Assembly (NCBI RefSeq): GCF_042679085.1
Contig: NZ_JBHTLQ010000016.1
Location: 19,324-83,323 of the forward strand
Length of the DNA stretch: 64,000 bases
Origin: Phenylobacterium conjunctum
Lineage (GTDB): Bacteria > Pseudomonadota > Alphaproteobacteria > Caulobacterales > Caulobacteraceae
Direction of reading: 5' to 3'
Made by a program: the position numbers and the translations under genes. Positions 35,105 through 43,760 of this stretch are shown here, in pieces (positions within the stretch are counted from its first letter, which is position 1; each line of letters opens with the position of its first letter). The notes beneath the pieces were generated by a model that ran no database searches, was not told the origin of the DNA, and saw nothing but the letters and a program-made list of their open reading frames with translations.

Positions 35105-36397
35105 ATGAAACCTCTCGCCTTCGGCGCGGCGCTCGCCGCCACCCTCGCCCTGTCCGCGCCGGCCCTGGCCGCCGGGCCGCTGACCTTTGTCCAGGCCGGC
35201 CGCGTGCTGGTCGACCCCGCCAGCGGCAAGGTCGAGACCGCCAAGACCCTGGTGGTCCAGGACGGCAAGGTGGTCCGCGTCGAGGACGGCTATGTGGCCG
35301 AGCCGGGCGGAACCGTCGTCGACCTGAAGTCCCGCTTCGTCCTGCCCGGCCTGATCGACAGCCACGTCCACCTGACCAGCGAACAGGGCCCGTCCAGCCG
35401 CCTGGACGAGGTCACCCTGTCAGCCTCCGACCAGGCCTTCGCCGGCGCCCGCTACGCCAAGCGCACCCTGATGGCCGGCTTCACCACCGTCGCCGACCTG
35501 GGCGGTGAGAACGAGGCTGTCTTCGCCCTGCGCAAGGCCACCGCCAATGGCGACGTCCCCGGCCCGCGGATCATCGCCGCCGGCTCGGCCATCTCGATCC
35601 ATGGCGGCCATGGCGATGTGAACGGCCTGCGCGAGGACATCATGCATGTCCTGCGCCCCAATTCGGTCTGCTCGGGCGCCGAGGACTGCCGCCGCGCCGT
35701 GCGCGAACAGGTCTGGCTGGGCGCGGACGTGATCAAGATCACCGCCACCGGCGGGGTGCTGTCCAACACCGCCGCAGGGCTGGCCCAACAGTTCTCGGAC
35801 GACGAGTTGGTCGCCATCGTCGATTCGGCCCACCGCATGGGGCGCCGCGTCACCGCCCACGCCCACGGGGTCGACGGCATCAATGCCTTCCTGCGCGCCG
35901 GCGGCGATTCCATCGAGCACGGCACCTATCTCGACAAGGACAGCATCGCCCTCTTCAAGAAGAACGGCGCCTATCTGGTCCCGACGCTCGAGGCCGGCGA
36001 CTTCGTGGCCCGCATCGCCTCTGGCCCGAACAACTTCCTCACCCCCGCCCAGACCGCCAAGGCCCTGGAAGCCGGCCCCAAGATGCTCGACATGGCGCGC
36101 CGCGCCCACGAGGCGGGCGTCAAGATCGCGTTCGGCACCGACACCGGCGTCTCCGCCCACGGCCAGAACGCCTATGAGTTCGTGCTGCTGGTCAAGGCCG
36201 GCCTGACCCCGCTGGAGGCCGTCCAGGCCGCCACCGTCAACGCCGCCGACCACCTGCAGATCTCGACCCAGGCCGGCTCGCTCACCCCCGGCCACAACGC
36301 CGATCTGATCGCCGTCGACGGTGATCCGCTCACCGACGTCTCGGTCCTGCAGAAGGTCGGCTTCGTGATGAAGTCCGGCGTCGTCTACAAGAACTGA
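35105..36397 (+). CDS. Exported amidohydrolase (Xaa-Pro dipeptidase/imidazolonepropionase-like)
   Basis: A 430-residue metal-dependent hydrolase with a signal peptide (1-21, ending LALAA-type AALAA region). The binuclear site is complete: H87/H89 in DSHVHL, carboxylated-Lys candidate K211 in IKITATGG, H252 in AHAHG, H272 in IEHGTY, D346 in FGTDTG. The family includes exported prolidases and ochratoxin-type amidases; substrate is probably an N-acyl or X-Pro compound in the periplasm. It is transcribed away from the XRE operon and may share its operator region. Confidence 0.92.
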   Translation: MKPLAFGAALAATLALSAPALAAGPLTFVQAGRVLVDPASGKVETAKTLVVQDGKVVRVEDGYVAEPGGTVVDLKSRFVLPGLIDSHVHLTSEQGPSSRLDEVTLSASDQAFAGARYAKRTLMAGFTTVADLGGENEAVFALRKATANGDVPGPRIIAAGSAISIHGGHGDVNGLREDIMHVLRPNSVCSGAEDCRRAVREQVWLGADVIKITATGGVLSNTAAGLAQQFSDDELVAIVDSAHRMGRRVTAHAHGVDGINAFLRAGGDSIEHGTYLDKDSIALFKKNGAYLVPTLEAGDFVARIASGPNNFLTPAQTAKALEAGPKMLDMARRAHEAGVKIAFGTDTGVSAHGQNAYEFVLLVKAGLTPLEAVQAATVNAADHLQISTQAGSLTPGHNADLIAVDGDPLTDVSVLQKVGFVMKSGVVYKN

Positions 36398-36504
36398 GGC
36401 TCAAACAGGCGCCCGGCGGAGATCCCTCGCCGGGCGCAGCCTTCTGTCATGACGCCGTAGTCGATCCCCCCTAAGGCGGCGCCGAACCCGACGGGATACG
36501 CCTC

Positions 36505-38619
36505 ATGACCACCCTCGACCGCCGCTCTCTCCTGCTCGCCGCCGGCGCCACGGGCCTGTTCCCGGCCATCGCGCGCGCCAAGGCCATCGACGCCCACGTC
36601 CGCACCGGCACGATCCGCGACGTCGAGCACGTGGTGATCTTCATGCAGGAGAACCGCAGCTTCGATCACTACTTCGGCACGCTGGCCGGCGTGCGCGGCT
36701 TCGGCGACCGCTTCCCGATCCCCGTGCCGGACACCGAGCGCCTGCAAGGCGCCACCGTGTTCGCCCAAACGAATAAGGCCCCCGGCCCGCCGGTCATCGC
36801 CCCCTTCCACCTCAACACCCGCCAGAGCTTCGCCCACATGCGGGTCGAGGGCACGCCGCACCTGTGGCCGGATGCGCAGGGCGCCTGGAACGACGGCCGC
36901 ATGGACCGCTGGCCGGTCACCAAGACCGAGCATTCCATGGGCTACTACAAGGCCGAAGATCTGCCCTTCCAGTTCGCCCTGGCCGACGCCTTCACCCTCT
37001 GCGACGCCTATCACTGCTCGATCCAGTCCGGCACCAACCCCAACCGCCTGTTCCTGTGGACCGGGACCAACGACGCCTCGGGCAAGTTCGGCGGCCCGGC
37101 CATGGCCAATTCCCATGACCGGTTCGTGGCCCAAGGCGGCCACCCGAACGCCTACACCTGGACCACGTATGTCGAGCGCCTGGAGAAGGCCGGCGTCTCC
37201 TGGCGCCTCTACCAGGACATGGCCGACAACTTCACCGACAACCCGCTGGCCGGCTTCAAGGCCTTCCGCGACGCCTTCGACAAGAAACCCGGCTCAGACC
37301 CGGCCCTGGCGAACAAGGCCCTGACCACCCGCATGCTCGACGGCCTGCGTGAGGACGTCATGTCGGGCGCCCTGCCCCAGGTCTCCTACATCATCGCCCG
37401 GGCCGGCGATTCCGAGCACCCCGGCCCCTCCAGCCCGGCCCAGGGCGCCGCCTTCACCGCCCAGGTGATCGAGGCCCTGACCGCCAATCCGGAGGTCTGG
37501 AGCCGCACCGCCCTGTTCGTGATGTTCGACGAGAACGACGGCTTCTTCGACCACGTCCCGCCGCCGGCCCCGCCGTCCAAGGACGCCGCCGGCAAGCCGC
37601 TCGGCGCCTCGACCATCGACACCACCGGCGAATATCACCTGGTCGCCAGCACCGCCGACCCGCTGGCCGAGCGGCCGGAGTTCATCGGCCGCGCCTATGG
37701 CCTGGGCCCCCGCGTGCCGATGTACGTGATCTCGCCCTGGAGCCGCGGCGGCTTCGTCAATTCGGAGGTCTTCGACCACACCTCGGTGATCCGCTTCCTG
37801 GAGGCCCGCTTCGGGGTGGAGGAGCCGAACATCACCCCCTGGCGCCGCGCGGTCTGCGGCGACCTGACCTCGGCCTTCGACTTCCGCACCCCCAACGACG
37901 CCCCCTTCGCAGGCGACCTGCCCAAGGTGGCGGACGAGGCGGCGCGGGCCCGCAAGATGGCGACCTACACCCCGCCCACGCCGGTCACCCCGACGGCGCC
38001 GGTCCAGGCCGAGGGCGTCCGCCCCTCGCGCCCCCTGCCCTACGCCCTGGACGTCAAGGCGGAGGCCGCCCCAGCCGGCAAGCTCACCCTGACCTTCCTC
38101 AACACCGGCAAGGCCGGGGCCGTCTTCCACCTCTATGACCTGAACGCGCTGGCCGCCCCGCCGCGCCGCTACACGGTGGAGGCGGGCAAGCGCCTGACCG
38201 AGACGCTTCCGCCCCCCAACACCAACGCCAACGACGGCGCCGGCCACGACCTCTGGATCCTCGGCCCCAACGGCTTCCACCGCCACATCCGCGGCCAAGG
38301 CCTGGAAGCCCAGCTCGCGCCCCAGCGCGCGGGCGCCGAAAGCCTCACCCTGACCCTGCGCAACCCCACCAAGGCCGAGCTGACCGTCAAGGTCACCCCC
38401 AGAGCCTACGCCCCCGCCCACGAAACCTGGCGCGTCACCCTCGCGCCCGGCGACACCGCCGCCCGCACCTGGCCCCTGAAACCCACCGCCGGCTGGTACG
38501 ACCTGGCCGTGGAGACGGACGGCGGCTACCTGCGCCGGTTCGCAGGGCATGTGGAGACGGGGCGGGCCAGCCTGTCAGACCCGGCTATGGGGGGACCGGC
38601 GCGGATGGTGCGGGGGTAG
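36505..38619 (+). CDS. Phospholipase C, phosphocholine-specific
   Basis: A 704-residue phosphoesterase of the bacterial non-hemolytic PLC/acid phosphatase family. It has a twin-arginine signal (DRRSLLLAAGATG, 5-17). Active-site ENRSFDHYFG (49-58) and the DENDGFFDH and DHTSVIRFLE blocks mark the catalytic domain; two C-terminal DUF756-type repeats (about 500-590 and 595-690) are typical. It should cleave phosphatidylcholine or sphingomyelin to phosphocholine outside the inner membrane, often for phosphate or choline scavenging. Full-length for the family. Monocistronic. Confidence 0.93.
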   Translation: MTTLDRRSLLLAAGATGLFPAIARAKAIDAHVRTGTIRDVEHVVIFMQENRSFDHYFGTLAGVRGFGDRFPIPVPDTERLQGATVFAQTNKAPGPPVIAPFHLNTRQSFAHMRVEGTPHLWPDAQGAWNDGRMDRWPVTKTEHSMGYYKAEDLPFQFALADAFTLCDAYHCSIQSGTNPNRLFLWTGTNDASGKFGGPAMANSHDRFVAQGGHPNAYTWTTYVERLEKAGVSWRLYQDMADNFTDNPLAGFKAFRDAFDKKPGSDPALANKALTTRMLDGLREDVMSGALPQVSYIIARAGDSEHPGPSSPAQGAAFTAQVIEALTANPEVWSRTALFVMFDENDGFFDHVPPPAPPSKDAAGKPLGASTIDTTGEYHLVASTADPLAERPEFIGRAYGLGPRVPMYVISPWSRGGFVNSEVFDHTSVIRFLEARFGVEEPNITPWRRAVCGDLTSAFDFRTPNDAPFAGDLPKVADEAARARKMATYTPPTPVTPTAPVQAEGVRPSRPLPYALDVKAEAAPAGKLTLTFLNTGKAGAVFHLYDLNALAAPPRRYTVEAGKRLTETLPPPNTNANDGAGHDLWILGPNGFHRHIRGQGLEAQLAPQRAGAESLTLTLRNPTKAELTVKVTPRAYAPAHETWRVTLAPGDTAARTWPLKPTAGWYDLAVETDGGYLRRFAGHVETGRASLSDPAMGGPARMVRG

Positions 38620-38914
38620 GTATGGCCGGTTGAGAAATGCTCGAGCCGAGTGGAGCGGTCGAGCGGTAGGCCGCGTGGGTCAGGGGGCGATCAGCGGCTA
38701 CCTAGGACCAAAAGAGCCGCGTAATTTGAGCACGGCCCCGGAACGAAACACCGGCCTGCATGCCCTCATAGGCGAGGCGTTCGATAACCTCACGCGCAAG
38801 TATGGCAAACATCTAGCTCGCGAATGCTAGACATCGCATTGCGACCGAGATCGCGGGAGCTTTACAACCGTCCCGAGCCTCAGCACCGTAGCGTGGATTC
38901 TGCAGGGCCCAGCT
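38620..38914. other. Noncoding left border of the low-GC island
   Basis: 295 bases without a convincing gene. GC drops visibly from about 38690 onward. A frame through 38701-38830 could encode a 40-residue tail (ending GKHLAREC), but it lacks a start and ribosome site and I do not recognise it; it may be a gene remnant. No tRNA or clear repeat marks an insertion point. Confidence 0.5.
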
Positions 38915-41005
38915 GTGCCAACTCTTACACCCAACATCGAAAATCGGGTCCGGAAGCTACCCAAGCCTTCCAACGCCACGCAGGGCTTACAGCCCCTTTT
39001 TGAGGCGGTGAGCAACGCTATGTTCGCGATCGAGGATCGCCTTGGTGGCAAGGCGTCTGGGGGGCGGATCGATATTCGGGTCACTAACCGTTCCGACCCG
39101 GAACGGATCGAAGTGGTTGTAAGCGACAGTGGGATTGGGCTGGATTCCAAGCGCTACGACGCCTTTTGCGAGATCGATACCGACTTCAAGCGGTCCCGCG
39201 GCGGCAAGGGCGTCGGCCGACTCTTCTGGCTTGATGCGTTCTCGACCATTCGAGTGGAAAGCACCTACCACCGCGACGGCGCATCGTTGCAACGCGCATT
39301 CGACTTCCTGCTCAACAACCGCGAACAGGTCATGCCCCGCTTCGAGGATGTCGAGGCCGCGAGCGCAGACTGCGGCACCACCATCACCTTTAAGGGCCTG
39401 CGCACGAAGGAGTACGCGGACACTTTCCCGCGCCGGTCGGATACGTTCCTTCGCTACTTCAGCGCGCATTTCATCGCCGACTTCCTAGTCGGCAGCGGTC
39501 CAACCATCTTCATTGATCTGGATGGCGAGCTGACCGAATACCCCAAGGCCGTAGCTGAGCTGACTGTCGGCAATCCACTTGAGACGACATTTGACCATTC
39601 GGAATTCGGCACGCTCAAGATTGTGGGCTTCACCTGCCTCGCCGAGGCCAGCACCGGTCTGGAGGGGCGTCATCAGCTTCACCTCCTAGCCAACGACCGC
39701 ACGGTAGAAACCCGCAAGGTTGATAACCTGCTCGGCGTCGAAAACCTGGAACGGAATGGGCAATCCGACCTCGTCTTCCACGGTTGTGTGTCGGGCGAGT
39801 ATCTCGATCTTCGCGTAAACGAAGGCCGGACGGCGTTCAATCTGCCGGAACGGACGCTGAAAGACATCAGCCGCGCGTGCATGGAGATCGTCAAGGAACG
39901 GCTTCTGCCCGACCAGGTCGCCAAGTTCGTCAAAGATCGCCACCAGAGCTATGTGTCGTTCGTCGAGCGGTATCCCACCTTCGGCTTCGATGCAGACGAA
40001 TTGCAGCTGAGGCGCGTGCCATTCCACGCGACCAGCGCCGAGGATTTTGCGTCCGGTCTGATCAAGTACCAAATTCGCCGCGAAGAGACCCGGCAGAGCT
40101 CCTTGCAGGCGTTGATCGACGCCTTGGACCTCGATCAGGTGCCGATTAATCTAGAGGCAACGGTCGAGAGTGCCGCTAAGGAGATTCAAGCCTCCGAACA
40201 GCTCGCACTGGCGCAGCATGTCGTCCGCCGCAAACTGTCCCTCGAACTCCTGGATAGGCTGATCAAGCGTATCCGCGCCCGGGACGGCAAGGAGGACGAC
40301 TATCATCTTGAGAGTACCCTCCATGCCTTCATCGTCCCGATGCGCGTCAGGGGCGACGACGGGGCCGAATTGAAGAGCCGCGCCCACGATCTGTGGGTCG
40401 TCGATGAAAGGCTGGCCTTCACGCGCGCCTTTTCTTCCGACAAGCGTCTGGATGCGATCCTGGCCGAGGGCGGTACGCGCGATCGCCCCGATCTCTTGGT
40501 TTGGGATCTGGCATACGGGCTCGGCGTGACGGACGCCGACAATCCTGACTCGGTCGATGTGTCAGAACCTCTCCGCACTGTGATGGTTGTTGAGTTCAAG
40601 AAGCCGGGCCGCACGGTCTATGCCAAGGCCGAGGACAACATCGAACAGCAGATCACCAAATACCTGGCGCAGCTAAAAGGCGGAGAAATCGAGAGCTTCG
40701 ATCGGGCGCGCGTCCGGGTCGCCGACGACTGCATCTTCTACTGCTACGTGGTGGCCGACATCCGCGGCGATCTCGAGCAGCAGCTGTCGAGCTGGGAAAC
40801 AACGTCGAACGGTCAGGGTCGGATCAGGCAGTTGCGCGGCTTCTACCGCGGGCAAATCGAAGTCATCCAGTGGCAAGACCTCATCAACGATGCCTGGCTG
40901 CGCAATCGGGCGACCTTGCACGCCGCCGGTCTAAGCCGAAATCGTCCCACGCCGCTGAAACCCAAGGCAGAGCCGCCGCCATCTGACGACGACGCCGAGG
41001 ACTGA
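38915..41005 (+). CDS. GHKL (Bergerat) ATPase fused to PD-(D/E)xK-like nuclease
   Basis: A 696-residue two-domain protein. The N-terminal ATPase has every Bergerat motif: N-box E30-x3-N34 (EAVSNA), G1 DSGIG (71-75), G2 GGKGVGR (96-102) and G3 CGTTITF (153-159), as in Hsp90/MutL/MORC-like proteins. The C-terminal part shows a PD-(D/E)xK pattern: RPD526, then VVEFKKPGR with E560 and K562, with QQITKYLAQLK after it. Start is GTG with AGGG upstream. It lies in low-GC island DNA and is followed 3 bases later by a HEPN-motif gene. An ATP-driven nuclease for host defence is the favoured inference; no known named system matches. Confidence 0.75.
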   Translation: MPTLTPNIENRVRKLPKPSNATQGLQPLFEAVSNAMFAIEDRLGGKASGGRIDIRVTNRSDPERIEVVVSDSGIGLDSKRYDAFCEIDTDFKRSRGGKGVGRLFWLDAFSTIRVESTYHRDGASLQRAFDFLLNNREQVMPRFEDVEAASADCGTTITFKGLRTKEYADTFPRRSDTFLRYFSAHFIADFLVGSGPTIFIDLDGELTEYPKAVAELTVGNPLETTFDHSEFGTLKIVGFTCLAEASTGLEGRHQLHLLANDRTVETRKVDNLLGVENLERNGQSDLVFHGCVSGEYLDLRVNEGRTAFNLPERTLKDISRACMEIVKERLLPDQVAKFVKDRHQSYVSFVERYPTFGFDADELQLRRVPFHATSAEDFASGLIKYQIRREETRQSSLQALIDALDLDQVPINLEATVESAAKEIQASEQLALAQHVVRRKLSLELLDRLIKRIRARDGKEDDYHLESTLHAFIVPMRVRGDDGAELKSRAHDLWVVDERLAFTRAFSSDKRLDAILAEGGTRDRPDLLVWDLAYGLGVTDADNPDSVDVSEPLRTVMVVEFKKPGRTVYAKAEDNIEQQITKYLAQLKGGEIESFDRARVRVADDCIFYCYVVADIRGDLEQQLSSWETTSNGQGRIRQLRGFYRGQIEVIQWQDLINDAWLRNRATLHAAGLSRNRPTPLKPKAEPPPSDDDAED

Positions 41006-41008
41006 GCA

Positions 41009-41695
41009 GTGAACGAAGAACTGCGCGAAATTCCCGACCGCATTCTGAGGATGGCGCTCGCCGCCCTTACGCAAGCCAATATGCATGCCGCCTTCATGGA
41101 CCCAGAGAGCACGCACTGGCCGCTGATGTCGGTGCTGAACGCTGCTCATGCCGGCGAGCTATTCCTCAAGGCGATCATCGCCACCGAGCACCCGCTACTG
41201 ATCTTCAAAGACCTGCCCAATCTGGATGTTCCAGGGGCCGACGAGCTCAGTTTGGAAACGCTTCTGATACGGGGGCGCACCCATGAATTCGAGAAGCTGC
41301 CACAGGTTCTTTGGGCGACGTCTGGAATCAGGATCCCAAACCCGGACCTCTACGAGCGTCTCCGCCGCGCCCGCAATGCGATCCAGCACTTCTGCCCGCC
41401 GCATGAGGGCGATCTAGGCGGCCTTTCACTGGAGTTCATCTACCAGATTATCGACCCGTTGATTTTCGATCGCTTCGGTCTCTACGCCATCGAGTATCAC
41501 GAGGATCACAGCATCGGGTACGACCACCTCGTGGGCACCCTGCTCCGCCGCGAGCTCCGCTTCACGGTCCCAGAAGACTTTGATCTCACCGAAATCCAAA
41601 TCCACGACGAGATCCAAAGCGCTGGGGCGTCGTACCGTAAGTGGATTGCGGAGGCTCTGAGGGCGGTCGGTAAGGAGGCGCTGTTGAGGCCTTAG
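41009..41695 (+). CDS. HEPN-motif protein, partner of the ATPase-nuclease
   Basis: A 228-residue, mostly helical protein starting with GTG 3 bases after the ATPase-nuclease stop, so the two are cotranscribed. It has the HEPN signature R-x4-H (R122-N-A-I-Q-H127), the RNase motif of abortive-infection and toxin families, and an upstream helix NAAHAGELFLKAIIATEH typical of HEPN folds. It could be the RNA-cleaving effector or a substrate-binding HEPN. No other family is recognised. Confidence 0.65.
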   Translation: MNEELREIPDRILRMALAALTQANMHAAFMDPESTHWPLMSVLNAAHAGELFLKAIIATEHPLLIFKDLPNLDVPGADELSLETLLIRGRTHEFEKLPQVLWATSGIRIPNPDLYERLRRARNAIQHFCPPHEGDLGGLSLEFIYQIIDPLIFDRFGLYAIEYHEDHSIGYDHLVGTLLRRELRFTVPEDFDLTEIQIHDEIQSAGASYRKWIAEALRAVGKEALLRP

Positions 41696-41722
41696 AGGTG
41701 GCGGGGCAACAACGTCTTGAGG

Positions 41723-43435
41723 TCATTCGGCGATCAAAAAGGGCTGCACTATGCGCTCGACGACGGCGCGGAGCTCTTTGTATTTGATCTGGAAAAACTC
41801 CCGTCGTCCGCTCAGTCGGTGGGACTTCAAGGCCTCGTGAATCAGGCGCTCGACGGTGAGCGGCTGGGTGACGCGCCAGTCTTCGACCACAAGAAACTGG
41901 TCGGGCTGACCGGTGCTCGACGACAGCTCGTTTGCACGATCGTCCGAGGAGCGCGTGGTCATGCCGATCTTGAAGACGTCGCGGGCATGGGCCGCGGATC
42001 GCAGGGTGTAGATCCACCCAGCCGGGGCACCGCCAACTCCAAGATCGATGATATCGACCGCAAGATCGCCTTCCCGCTCAAGAATAGGCGATTCCATCCA
42101 GGTCAGGTCCTTTGTCACCCACGTTCTGCCGTGCATGACATTGTCGTGCTTGTCGGTGCCAACGGTGTCGGGCTCCAAAGTCTTCCAATAGCCCGATGTC
42201 TCTCTTTGCAACCCGCTACGCCTTAGGCGCGCTGCGATCTCTCGGTTCAGGGGCGCGGTGGAGATGGTCAAGACGTCCCGATAGAGAGGGCGGTGGACGC
42301 GTTCCAATTCGTTGATCGGGGTGGAAACTCGAAGCGGGACCTTATCGGTGCGCAGCCGCGTGGGGTGACGTTCCACCCTGACATCGTCTGTGGCGGCGTC
42401 GAAATAGCCAGGCAGCCCGCAAAGTTGGACGGTCAGTTCGATGACATCGCCATACTGCGCCAACCTCGCGTCGTTCGATGCCTTGTGCTGATCCAAGTTG
42501 TCGGGATCAACCAGTCGTATGTCGTCGTAGACGTCGGGGTCATCGTGGGTGGTGAAGAACGCGTCTGCGCGCTCCTGCAGCACATAGGTTGCATGGCGTT
42601 TGCGCGTGTGGACGTCGATATGCATCATCACGAGCAACGGTGATCGGGTCGCATCGCCGAAGAACGGCTCGGGTGTCAGGTCTTCGTTCTCGCGATCTTC
42701 GAGCAGGAATTCCTTGCCCGGCAAGACGTGGCTAGGGCCGGTGGGATCCGATTTCGACACGTCTGCCGGCTCGCCAAAAGACGCGCAGACCGACAGCATC
42801 GCCCCCTGCCTGACGAGCGCCACACCGCCAAAGAGCAGATGGCTCAGTCCCGGAAGCTGGACACCGGATGGGCTGCCCAGCTGGTTAAACTCATAAACCT
42901 TGAGCTCATCGAGCCTCGCTAAGCCATCCCAATCCAGTTCGACGCCGGGAGTCGTAAGGTGGTCGAGATACTGCGACAGCGCGAAGGCATGCATCACCTC
43001 CGGCAGCAAGACGAACAACATCGCCGTCTCGTCCGGCTCGATGAACGCCTGCATGACATTGAAGGAAAGGGGCTGCTCCGCCCCGTAGGACTTCAATGTT
43101 CGATTGTTGTACTCGGCAAGAAAATATCTCAGGTAGTTGTCGACATAGCCGTCGACGCCGTTCGCCCGATAGGCGTTGATCAGGCCCAGGGTCCGGCGGC
43201 TTTGTCTCTTGAATTCGGGCGTGTGTCGCACGCGCTCGTATTGCGCTCTGGCCCGCGAATCATCCGGCCGGACCGTGGCGGCAGCCATGAACGTCATTAG
43301 GCGGGCCAGACGGGCGCGGGCGTGATCGGAAGGCATGGCCCCCATCAAGTCGAGTGGCTGAGCAGAACTTAAACCTGAACTTAGCATGCGCCTTGAGTCA
43401 GGAAACGGTGCCTCACTGGCCGCGCTCTCGTCCAT
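41723..43435 (-). CDS. GIY-YIG/T5orf172-domain protein
   Basis: A roughly 570-residue protein. The C-terminal 100 residues (from about 470) form a T5orf172-type GIY-YIG nuclease domain: GWIYTLRS, FKIGMTTR, ERLIHEALK and REFFQI, including the catalytic Arg and Glu positions. The large N-terminal part is not recognised. It is convergent with the ATPase/HEPN operon and has the same lower GC. The start is uncertain: ATG 43435 is given; ATG 43387 or an earlier TTG-type start (43495) are possible. T5orf172 proteins are common in phages and defence islands. Confidence 0.7.
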   Translation of the reverse strand: MDESAASEAPFPDSRRMLSSGLSSAQPLDLMGAMPSDHARARLARLMTFMAAATVRPDDSRARAQYERVRHTPEFKRQSRRTLGLINAYRANGVDGYVDNYLRYFLAEYNNRTLKSYGAEQPLSFNVMQAFIEPDETAMLFVLLPEVMHAFALSQYLDHLTTPGVELDWDGLARLDELKVYEFNQLGSPSGVQLPGLSHLLFGGVALVRQGAMLSVCASFGEPADVSKSDPTGPSHVLPGKEFLLEDRENEDLTPEPFFGDATRSPLLVMMHIDVHTRKRHATYVLQERADAFFTTHDDPDVYDDIRLVDPDNLDQHKASNDARLAQYGDVIELTVQLCGLPGYFDAATDDVRVERHPTRLRTDKVPLRVSTPINELERVHRPLYRDVLTISTAPLNREIAARLRRSGLQRETSGYWKTLEPDTVGTDKHDNVMHGRTWVTKDLTWMESPILEREGDLAVDIIDLGVGGAPAGWIYTLRSAAHARDVFKIGMTTRSSDDRANELSSSTGQPDQFLVVEDWRVTQPLTVERLIHEALKSHRLSGRREFFQIKYKELRAVVERIVQPFLIAE

Positions 43436-43760
43436 CGCCGAACTTCTGACGTCCTGCCGCCGTCCCGACGGCGCGAAGCTCGCGCGCCAACACAAGGCGT
43501 TGGATGTTTGGTCGAGGCAGAGCGTGCCCTCTAAAACCAGCCCGTTCGAAACTCGCCCTAGAGCTCGAACTGCACGAACGGGCCCGCGCTTCCCCTATGC
43601 TCAACCCTCCCTATCCGTGAGCGGGCCTTTCGAGGGCCAGCGAGAGCCCATAGCAGACGCCCCGAGCCCCTCTGAAACCTCCCGAAAACAACCGTGTTTG
43701 GCCCCTTCGTCCGGCGCATGGCATATGGCGCGCCGTTTCGAACAGGATCACTCTCCCCGC
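43436..43760. other. Intergenic right border of the island
   Basis: 325 bases between the GIY-YIG gene and the aminotransferase. GC returns to the host level here. I see no RNA gene, terminator or repeat. A frame upstream of the aminotransferase start is open but has no ribosome site. Promoters for both divergent genes must lie here. Confidence 0.4.

Noticed and set aside
38701..38830. Short open frame ending GKHLAREC at the island's left edge
   Set aside because: No start or ribosome site of its own and no recognised family; kept only as a possible remnant.
41717..42226. A 169-residue plus-strand open frame
   Set aside because: It is antisense to the GIY-YIG domain of the real minus-strand gene.
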